The notes beneath the pieces were generated by a model. It saw only the letters and a list, made by a program, of their open reading frames with translations. It was not told the DNA's origin and made no database searches. The position numbers and the translations under genes are program-made. A stretch of 39,838 nt of DNA from Clostridia bacterium (GTDB lineage Bacteria > Bacillota > Clostridia > UMGS1810). The DNA is taken from NCBI GenBank assembly GCA_017416845.1, contig JAFQBA010000004.1:1-39838 (forward strand), written 5' to 3'. Shown piece after piece: positions 8,382 to 14,703 of the stretch (positions within the stretch are counted from its first letter, which is position 1; every line of letters begins with the position of its first letter).

Positions 8382-8403
8382 TTGCAAATTATCCTAAGTA
8401 ATA

Positions 8404-8432
8404 TTGCACTCTGTTGAATTTTGTGTTATACT
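8404..8432 (+). promoter_or_regulatory. Promoter of galactose mutarotase gene
   Basis: TTGCAC (8404-8409), a 17-base spacer and TATACT (8427-8432) with an upstream TG (extended -10) lie 36 bases before the start codon. The spacing is ideal for the main sigma factor. Confidence 0.6.
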
Positions 8433-8468
8433 TCTATTTAAGATGCTAATACAAGGAGTCAGAAATTT

Positions 8469-9515
8469 ATGAGTATATCAAAAAAACATTTTGGCTTTAT
8501 GCCCGACGGTGAAGAAGTATTTTTATATGAACTGGACAACGGTAAAAACCTTAAAGCCGAGATTTTAAGCTATGGCGGCATAATTCGCAGTTTGTTTGTG
8601 AAAAACTTTGCCGGTGAATGGATTGATGTGGTTTTCGGGAGAGATTCTCTCGAAGAATACGTTAATAACAGTGGATTCTTCGGTGCTTTTGTGGGAAGAT
8701 ATGCCAATCGTATTGAAGACGGCAAATTTATCCTGAACGGCAAGGAATACACACTTTTTGCCAACAACGGCAGAAACAGCCTACATGGCGGAAAAAAAGG
8801 CTTTGACAAATATGTTCTCAAAGAAAATAATATCACAGACGGTGAAAATCCCTCTGTAGAATTTTCGCTTTTCTCGCCCGATGGGGATGAAGGCTATCCG
8901 GGCAATCTTGAGGTGAAACTCACATACACCGCAACCGAAAACAATTCGCTGGTGCTTCACTATGAAGCGGTTTCGGATAAGGATACAATAATTAACCTTA
9001 CAAATCACAGCTATTTTAACCTTAACGGTGCAGGAAACGGCACAATATTGAATCACGAATTTGAGACAAACTGTTCGTTTTATACTCCAAATACCAAAGA
9101 GTGCATGCCAAACGGGGAAATTTTGTCGGTTAAAGACACTCCCTTTGATTTTTTAAGCTCAAAAAAAATGGGAGAGGGCATAAACTCCGATCATCCGCAA
9201 ATAGAGATGTTTGGTGGCTTTGACCACAATTTAATCATAGACGGCAAGGGCTTTAGAAAAGCCGCAACTCTTTTTGGTGACCAAAGCCAAATTACAATGG
9301 ATGTTTTCACCAATAAACCTGCTTTTCAGCTGTACACAGCCAATTCTGCCGATAAAAGCCGAGTGTGCAAGGATGGCAAGTACTATCAAAAACACGGTGC
9401 TCTTTGCATTGAAACACAGTTTTATCCAAATTCCACCACCTACAGTCATTTTCCGTCTCCGGTTCTGAAAAAGGGAGAAAAATATGATTATATCACAGAA
9501 TACAAATTCAGATGA
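8469..9515 (+). CDS. galM: Aldose 1-epimerase (galactose mutarotase)
   Basis: A 348-residue cytoplasmic enzyme of normal GalM length that interconverts alpha and beta anomers of galactose, glucose and related aldoses. Family landmarks are GRYANRI with GKEYTL, NNGRNSLHGG (about residues 97-106), NHSYFNLNG with its catalytic-type histidine, and CIETQFYPNS near the C-terminus, where the glutamate matches the general base. AAGGAG precedes ATG 8469. It has its own promoter and is separated from the convergent DeoR gene by repeats and a bidirectional terminator. It would prepare sugars released by the glycosidase-like proteins for kinases or isomerases. A second, broken, only distantly related mutarotase-like gene is at 18.8 kb. 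Confidence 0.92.
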   Translation: MSISKKHFGFMPDGEEVFLYELDNGKNLKAEILSYGGIIRSLFVKNFAGEWIDVVFGRDSLEEYVNNSGFFGAFVGRYANRIEDGKFILNGKEYTLFANNGRNSLHGGKKGFDKYVLKENNITDGENPSVEFSLFSPDGDEGYPGNLEVKLTYTATENNSLVLHYEAVSDKDTIINLTNHSYFNLNGAGNGTILNHEFETNCSFYTPNTKECMPNGEILSVKDTPFDFLSSKKMGEGINSDHPQIEMFGGFDHNLIIDGKGFRKAATLFGDQSQITMDVFTNKPAFQLYTANSADKSRVCKDGKYYQKHGALCIETQFYPNSTTYSHFPSPVLKKGEKYDYITEYKFR

Positions 9516-9566
9516 AACGTAATGTCGACAACTTAAGTCACAATCCCCCGAGCCAAACGGGGACGA

Positions 9567-9647
9567 GCCAAATGGGGACGTACATTTTTTGGCACAAAAC
9601 ATTGAAAGTTAAAAACGAGCCGAAAAATGTACGTCCCTAAATGTCAT
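9567..9647. repeat. Pair of inverted GGGGACGTACA-family repeats
   Basis: A forward copy (9567-9594, ending TTTTTTGGCA) faces a diverged reverse copy (about 9617-9647, GAAAAATGTACGTCCCTAAA). Together they form an imperfect large hairpin in the gap after galM. A partial GCCAAACGGGGACGAGCC copy precedes at about 9552-9569. Confidence 0.75.
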
Positions 9648-9718
9648 AACCGCTTTGAAACCGATAAAGCAATATATTAAATAGAGAGACGAAGGTTTCT
9701 AACGAATTTGATATGCAA

Positions 9719-9757
9719 AAAAAATGACAACTATTTTATGAGTAGTTGTCATTTTTT
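9719..9757. terminator. Bidirectional rho-independent terminator
   Basis: A perfect 15-base stem, AAAAAATGACAACTA (9719-9733) with TAGTTGTCATTTTTT (9743-9757), has a 9-base loop and T-tracts in both directions. It serves both galM (+) and the deoR-type gene (-). Confidence 0.85.
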
Positions 9758-9797
9758 GTATGCTTTTTTATAATCTAAGTATATTTGCCTGTATAAT

Positions 9798-10550
9798 CTA
9801 TAAAATTTTTAATGAGTTTGAGTGTACACTAAATTTTTTTGCGTTTTCATTTTCGCTTACCAGATAATCAATATCAGAAAGGGTACATTGTTTGTAGGCT
9901 GATCGTGTGCCAAATTTTTCGCTGTCACACAAAAATATCCTTTTTGCCGAATTTTTAAGCATAGAATTTCTCAAAGCAACTTCCTCGCGTGTACAGTCTG
10001 ATATAATTCCGTCATCAGATAATGATTTTGTGGAAAAGAATGCAATATCACTATAGGTGTTTTCGAATATGCTATGAGCATCAGGACCGATAAGACAACT
10101 GCGATTTTCCGAACTTAAAAATCCACCGGACGATACAACCTTAAGGTTTGAACTTGATAGCAGACACAATATTTCTATGTTGTTTGTTATAACGGTCAAT
10201 GTATTTCTGTAAATTATTTCATTTGCCAAATAAAATGAGGTTGAAGACTGGTCTAAAAATATAATACTTCCGTCTTTGATAAGTTTTGTAGCTTTTTTTG
10301 CAATTACCTTCTTTGCTTCGATGTTATGATGAAATCTTTTATCAAACGAAATTACATTTGAAAAATTGGTTATTAATTCTGCACCGCCGTAAGTTCTTTT
10401 AATAACGCCTCTGTTTTCGAGTGCTGTTAAATCGCGTCTTATGCTCGATTCGCTTGCAAACAGATTTTTACAAAGTTCCTTTACAGTTATAAATCCGTTC
10501 TTGTCTTTTAAAATATTTATTATTTCTCTTTCGCGTTCATTTTTTTGCAT
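9798..10550 (-). CDS. DeoR/GlpR-family transcriptional regulator
   Basis: A 250-residue repressor-type protein, the standard length for the family. The N-terminal winged helix (about residues 6-57) has the classical pattern REIINILKDKNGFITVKELC ... SIRRDLTALENRGVIKRTYG, and the C-terminal DeoRC effector domain (about 75-230) includes IFLDQSSTS and SDDGIISDCT. I place the start at ATG 10550, preceded by AAGGAGATATAAT; an extension to 10727 would add 59 residues that run into the start of the divergent gene and have no regulator similarity. It is divergent from the glycerol-1-phosphate dehydrogenase operon and is the likely local repressor; DeoR proteins generally respond to phosphorylated sugars or polyols, here perhaps a glycerol phosphate. 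Confidence 0.88.
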   Translation of the reverse strand: MQKNEREREIINILKDKNGFITVKELCKNLFASESSIRRDLTALENRGVIKRTYGGAELITNFSNVISFDKRFHHNIEAKKVIAKKATKLIKDGSIIFLDQSSTSFYLANEIIYRNTLTVITNNIEILCLLSSSNLKVVSSGGFLSSENRSCLIGPDAHSIFENTYSDIAFFSTKSLSDDGIISDCTREEVALRNSMLKNSAKRIFLCDSEKFGTRSAYKQCTLSDIDYLVSENENAKKFSVHSNSLKIL

Positions 10551-10638
10551 ATTATATCTCCTTATAATGATTGATGTTGATTGTTTTTCAAAAATATTTG
10601 TATAATTATCAAGTTTTTGACTGGTTTGTAGATAACTA

Positions 10639-10667
10639 TTGATTTTTATTGACAAAGTTATTATAAT
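10639..10667 (+). promoter_or_regulatory. Promoter of the araM-type operon
   Basis: TTGATT (10639-10644), a 17-base spacer and a consensus TATAAT (10662-10667) sit 49 bases before the GTG start, in the 166-base gap shared with the divergent deoR-type gene. The AT-rich gap probably also holds the regulator's operator, which I could not delimit. Confidence 0.6.
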
Positions 10668-10716
10668 ATAAAAACTAAAAAAAGTAAATGTTAAAATTAA
10701 AAAAGGAGTAGTATTT

Positions 10717-11988
10717 GTGGATATCAACAGTATTTTAAATGGAGTAGAGTGTGCCTGCGGAAAAACTCATCATTGCGATATTGAATATGTACACATAGAA
10801 GCCGGTGCGATTGCGAGGCTGGAGAAACTTTGCGATAAAAAAGAAAATATTTTAATTGTGGCTGATGAAAATACATATTCTGCAGCAGGAGAAAAAGTTG
10901 AGGATATTCTTAGTGATAAGGCTATAAAAAGAGTAATTTTCAGCGGAAAAACAGTTCTTATTCCGGATGAAGTCGCCATAGAAAGAGTAAGAGATGATTT
11001 AGATGGAGCAGACTTAATTTTGGGTATAGGATCGGGCGTAATTCAGGATTTGTGTAAATATGTTTCATTTTTTTCAAAAATACCATATATAATCGTTGCT
11101 ACTGCACCATCCATGGACGGATATGCTTCTGATGGTGCAGCAATGATACTTGGTGGCATGAAAGAGACTGTTAAAGCGGGTTTACCAAGGGCCATTATTG
11201 CTGACACTGAGGTATTAAAGGATGCACCGATGGAAATGATTAAAGCCGGGTACGGCGATATCATTGGAAAATTTTCGGCACTTTGCGATTGGAAGCTTAG
11301 CAGCGAGATAAACGGGGAATATTTTTGTGAATACATTTATGACACCACCTATAATATGATAAAAAATACACTGGGTACTGCTAAAGGATTGCTTGTGCGA
11401 GATCTCAAAAGTATCAAAGCTTTAATGGAAGGTCTTATTGTGGTGGGCATTATGATGAGCTTTGCAGGCTCGTCACGACCTGCGTCCGGCAGCGAGCATC
11501 ATTTGTCACACTTTTTTGAAATTGTCGGGATTGTGGATGGTGAGCCTTATCTTGCCCATGGCATTGATGTGGCATATTCTACCGTCATCACGGCAGATAT
11601 TCGGGAAAAGGTCGTAAAATCGGCGTTCCCCGATGAACTATACCGGGAATCCAAAACAGAATATGCTGAAAACATGAAAAAAATATACAAAACCGTGGCA
11701 GAGGGATGTATGACTTTACAGGATGAGGTAGGCAACTACAACGTGGATAGGCTTGATATATACAAGGCGAAGGAACAAAAAATCAAAGAGATTTTGTCCG
11801 AAATGCCATCAAGTGAGAGAATAAAGGATATGCTTGTTATGGCAGAATTTGATATGGCAGAGTTTTATGCAACATATAGTGAAGAAAAGATACAAAATGC
11901 AATCTCTTACGCAAAGGACTTGAAGGACAGATATACCGTTCTTTGGTTATATTATGATTTGTTTGGGGGTAGGATGAATGAAGCTTAA
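10717..11988 (+). CDS. araM: AraM/EgsA-type sn-glycerol-1-phosphate dehydrogenase
   Basis: A 423-residue member of the iron/zinc polyol dehydrogenase superfamily, AraM branch, which interconverts dihydroxyacetone phosphate and sn-glycerol 1-phosphate with NAD(P)H. Visible signatures are the nucleotide-binding GIGSGVIQDLCKYV (about 107-120), TAPSMDGYASDGAA, the metal ligand D in AGYGDIIGK, and histidines in RPASGSEHHLSHFF. Length and motifs fit B. subtilis AraM. The start is GTG 10717 behind AAAGGAG. Its 3' end overlaps the next gene by 11 bases. Clustering with glycerophosphodiesterases and a DeoR regulator, and not with a PcrB-type prenyltransferase, suggests a catabolic role: oxidising glycerol 1-phosphate from phosphodiesters to DHAP. 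The direction is inference. Confidence 0.88.
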   Translation: MDINSILNGVECACGKTHHCDIEYVHIEAGAIARLEKLCDKKENILIVADENTYSAAGEKVEDILSDKAIKRVIFSGKTVLIPDEVAIERVRDDLDGADLILGIGSGVIQDLCKYVSFFSKIPYIIVATAPSMDGYASDGAAMILGGMKETVKAGLPRAIIADTEVLKDAPMEMIKAGYGDIIGKFSALCDWKLSSEINGEYFCEYIYDTTYNMIKNTLGTAKGLLVRDLKSIKALMEGLIVVGIMMSFAGSSRPASGSEHHLSHFFEIVGIVDGEPYLAHGIDVAYSTVITADIREKVVKSAFPDELYRESKTEYAENMKKIYKTVAEGCMTLQDEVGNYNVDRLDIYKAKEQKIKEILSEMPSSERIKDMLVMAEFDMAEFYATYSEEKIQNAISYAKDLKDRYTVLWLYYDLFGGRMNEA

Positions 11989-12745
11989 ACATGTTGGAAA
12001 AATGACGGTTGCAGCACATAGAGGTGACTGCTATAACTATTATGAAAATACCATGACCGCTTTTAAATGTGCCATTCAATTGGGTGCGGATATGATTGAA
12101 ACGGATGTACATCTTACGAAGGATGAGGCTCTTGTTTTAATACACGATGATACAGTAGATAGAACCACAGACGGCAAAGGAAAAGTTGCGGATATGACAG
12201 CGGAGGAACTCTTTAAACTCAATGCCGGAGATGCTAATAATCCTGAAACAATTCCGTGTTTTGAGGATGTGGTAAAGCTTGTTGCTTCGCATAATATCAT
12301 GCTTAATATCGAAATTAAGGAATATTATAGTGAAGAAAATGAGCAAAGATGTATAAGTTGTATTGAAAAAGTAATTGAAATTGTTGAAAAATACAATTTG
12401 AGAGAAAAGATTGTTTTAAACAGTTTTGATGCTTGGGTGTTGGAATATGTATATAAAAAATATGGGAAGAAATATATGTTGCACGGCTTTTATCCGTACA
12501 GTATTATGCAAAATGTTGCGTTAAATCCCGATGACTATCTGTATTGCGCTTGTATTTTTGCTGACCAGAATAAAGCATACTATGACTATCTTATCGAAAA
12601 AGATATTGAGCCCTGGATTGGCGCGGGCGTGACTCAGAAAAACAGACTTAATATTTGTGCGGCATACGGTGCAAAATTGATTACTACCAATAATCCGGCA
12701 GATGCTATCCATAAATTGAAGGAGTTGGGATTACGAGATGAATAA
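11978..12745 (+). CDS. Glycerophosphodiester phosphodiesterase
   Basis: A 255-residue cytoplasmic GDPD-family enzyme that hydrolyses glycerophosphodiesters to glycerol phosphate and an alcohol. The N-terminal active-site signature is complete: AAHRGD with the catalytic histidine, YENTMTAF, GADMIETDVHLTKD (metal-binding Glu and Asp) and LIHDDTVDRTTDGKG with the second histidine. A further metal-site glutamate is in LNIEIKEY. There is no signal peptide, so it works on imported diesters. It overlaps araM by 11 bases and the HAD gene by 8, which implies tight translational coupling. A second GDPD is encoded 0.9 kb downstream. Confidence 0.92.
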   Translation: MKLKHVGKMTVAAHRGDCYNYYENTMTAFKCAIQLGADMIETDVHLTKDEALVLIHDDTVDRTTDGKGKVADMTAEELFKLNAGDANNPETIPCFEDVVKLVASHNIMLNIEIKEYYSEENEQRCISCIEKVIEIVEKYNLREKIVLNSFDAWVLEYVYKKYGKKYMLHGFYPYSIMQNVALNPDDYLYCACIFADQNKAYYDYLIEKDIEPWIGAGVTQKNRLNICAAYGAKLITTNNPADAIHKLKELGLRDE

Positions 12746-13460
12746 AGAACTTATCAAAATTATCGCTATGGATTTGGATGGCACGCTGACACAACATAAA
12801 CAACCGATTGATGAAGTGCATAGAAAGGCACTGATAAAACTTTCGAGCAAGTATAAACTGTTGATGGTGGGTGCTGGGCAGGTCATGAGAATTTTTAATC
12901 AGATGGAGCATTTTCCAATTGATATAATCGGGAATTACGGTTTGCAGTACGGGACATATAATGAAAACACCAAAAGCATGGATATTGTGCGTGATTTGCA
13001 ATTTCCGATTGATAAGGATTCTATTGAAGAAAGAGTTACAAATTTGAGAGAGAAATTTGGTTACACAGATTACGCCGGTGACAATGTTGAATTTCATCCT
13101 TCAGGGTGTATAACATTCCCTCTTTTGGGTACTAAAGCAAACTCGGAGGACAAGCTTTCATTTGACCCGGACAGAGTCAAAAGAAGAAAAATCTATGATG
13201 AAGTTGTTTCTGCTTTTTCGGAATACACTGTTTTTGTGGGAGGTTCATCTTCCTTTGATATGGCACCAATGCCATATAATAAATATTATGCACTTGATAT
13301 CTATTGTAAGGAGAACGATTTAAAACACGAAAATATCGTCTACATAGGTGATGATTATGGATTGGGCGGTAATGATGAGTCTGTGTATATATCTGATTTT
13401 CCGTATCTTACTATAGATGATTATAGAGATTTCCCTGAAATTATTAAACCTCTCTGGTAA
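12738..13460 (+). CDS. HAD-superfamily phosphatase, eukaryotic-phosphomannomutase-like (IIB cap)
   Basis: A 240-residue haloacid-dehalogenase-fold enzyme. Motif I is MDLDGTLT (nucleophile in the DxDGT pattern), a cap region with FVGGSSSFDMAPMPYNKYYAL resembles phosphomannomutase/sucrose-phosphatase relatives, and motif IV is IGDDYGLGGNDESV. The length agrees with the PMM-like group. It is translationally coupled to the glycerophosphodiesterase and followed by a hairpin, so it ends the operon. It may dephosphorylate a glycerol phosphate or a phosphorylated alcohol released from the diester, or act as a true sugar phosphomutase; the sequence alone does not decide. Confidence 0.8.
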   Translation: MNKELIKIIAMDLDGTLTQHKQPIDEVHRKALIKLSSKYKLLMVGAGQVMRIFNQMEHFPIDIIGNYGLQYGTYNENTKSMDIVRDLQFPIDKDSIEERVTNLREKFGYTDYAGDNVEFHPSGCITFPLLGTKANSEDKLSFDPDRVKRRKIYDEVVSAFSEYTVFVGGSSSFDMAPMPYNKYYALDIYCKENDLKHENIVYIGDDYGLGGNDESVYISDFPYLTIDDYRDFPEIIKPLW

Positions 13461-13463
13461 CTG

Positions 13464-13510
13464 AAAAATGACAACCACTGTATATGGATAGTTGCTATTT
13501 TTGTCTTTTT
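13464..13510 (+). terminator. Terminator after the araM operon
   Basis: AAAAATGACAAC (13464-13475) pairs imperfectly with GTTGCTATTTTT (13491-13502), followed by GTCTTTTT. The hairpin closely resembles the one at 9719-9757, so the DeoR-AraM-GDPD-HAD module is bracketed by related sequences. Confidence 0.65.
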
Positions 13511-13674
13511 ATGGTATATTAAATAAAAAGCCCGTTAACTAATACTAAAGGTTAGAGAGAGTTTTGTTTTGACTTGATATGATCCTATAAAGAATTGGAA
13601 CAAGAAGCAGAATATAAAAATATATAAAGTAGCAAAAATAAAAGAATTTAACAATTAAGTCGGAGGGAATTATT

Positions 13675-14415
13675 ATGAAAAAGAAATTTTGTGCACACCG
13701 AGGATTGTCTGCCTTGATGCCTGAAAACACACTGCCTGCATTTGCTGCAGCCCTTGCTTTGGGAGCAGATGAAATTGAATTTGACGTTAGACTGACCAGC
13801 GATAAAAAACTGATTGTATCACACGACGGAACGCTGGAAAGAATTTCGGATGCAAAAGGAGAACTTTCTGATTTCACCTTGGACCAACTTAAAAAAATAA
13901 ATATAGGTGTAAAAAACGGATGGAATATCTCATTTTGTACGGTAGAAGAGGTTTTTGAAAAATTTGCGAATAGAATTGTTTTTAATATTCATTTGAAGGA
14001 ACACGGAGAAGAAGGATATCTTATAAAGGAACTTGTGAAACTTGCTGATAAATATAATGCTTGTGATTCCGTATATTTTGCTGCATCCCCCAGAGAACTT
14101 GAATGGATGAAAAAAATTGCTCCACAAATAAAAAGAGTTGCAATCCAACTTCCAAATGATGAAATGGGAATATATGAAATGGCAAAAAAATTTGAATGTT
14201 CAGGAGTTCAGTTTTGGTTGGGAATGTTTAATGATGAACTTATAAATAAACTGCATAAAGAAAATATTTTTTGTAATCTTTTCTATGCAGATGATGAAGA
14301 AAATTACCACAAATACTTTTCAATGGGTGTTGATACGTTGCTTACAAACAGGATGGATTTGGCCGCACAGTTTAAAGTAAATATTAATAATACTGCAGAA
14401 AAAACAAATTTTTAG
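13675..14415 (+). CDS. Second glycerophosphodiester phosphodiesterase
   Basis: A 246-residue GDPD with the full signature CAHRGLSALMPENTLPAF, ALGADEIEFDVRLTSDKKL and VSHDGTLERISDAKG. NIHLKEHGEE occupies the region where the other copy has NIEIKEYYSEE, so a metal-associated Glu is replaced by His here. It is only moderately similar to the copy at 12.0 kb and is not a recent duplicate. The start is ATG 13675 with a CGGAGGG site. It lies beyond a terminator in a separate transcription unit, with no obvious promoter in the 165-base AT-rich gap. It probably handles a different diester or provides backup for the same pathway. Confidence 0.9.
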   Translation: MKKKFCAHRGLSALMPENTLPAFAAALALGADEIEFDVRLTSDKKLIVSHDGTLERISDAKGELSDFTLDQLKKINIGVKNGWNISFCTVEEVFEKFANRIVFNIHLKEHGEEGYLIKELVKLADKYNACDSVYFAASPRELEWMKKIAPQIKRVAIQLPNDEMGIYEMAKKFECSGVQFWLGMFNDELINKLHKENIFCNLFYADDEENYHKYFSMGVDTLLTNRMDLAAQFKVNINNTAEKTNF

Positions 14416-14449
14416 TTTTAAATCTGATACGAAGATGTTGTCAAAACGT

Positions 14450-14658
14450 TGGCATCCAGATTATACAGTCTTTATATAAAGATTTCATCAAATAGATGAA
14501 ATTAATGAATAATGAAGTCGCTACGCTGATGAATATTGAATAATGAAAAAATAATGAAGAAAATCGCATAAGGCGATTTTCAACCACAATTATTCATCAT
14601 TCATTATTAATTATTCATTTTATAAGTGGCATCCAGTTTATACAGTCTTTATATAAAG
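14450..14658. mobile_element. MITE-like insertion flanked by 32-bp direct repeats
   Basis: The 32 bases beginning TGGCATCCAG and ending CTTTATATAAAG occur at 14450-14481 and again at 14627-14658 with one mismatch. Between them is a 145-base AT-rich element with terminal ATTAATGAATAATGA / TTATTCATCATTCATTATTAA inverted repeats and an internal hairpin GAAAATCGC-ATAAG-GCGATTTTC (14559-14581). The TTATTCATTATTCAT wording is common in small non-autonomous elements of Firmicutes. The direct repeats are far longer than a usual target duplication, so they may belong to the element or reflect a local duplication. Confidence 0.65.
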
Positions 14659-14703
14659 AGTGTCGAAAAATAATTTATACATTAAAGAAAAATGGAGGTT
14701 TAT

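Noticed and set aside
10551..10727. 59-residue hydrophobic N-terminal extension of the DeoR-type protein
   Set aside because: It overlaps the divergent promoter and the start of araM and comes from AT-rich DNA; ATG 10550 follows AAGGAGATATAAT and gives the standard 250-residue length.
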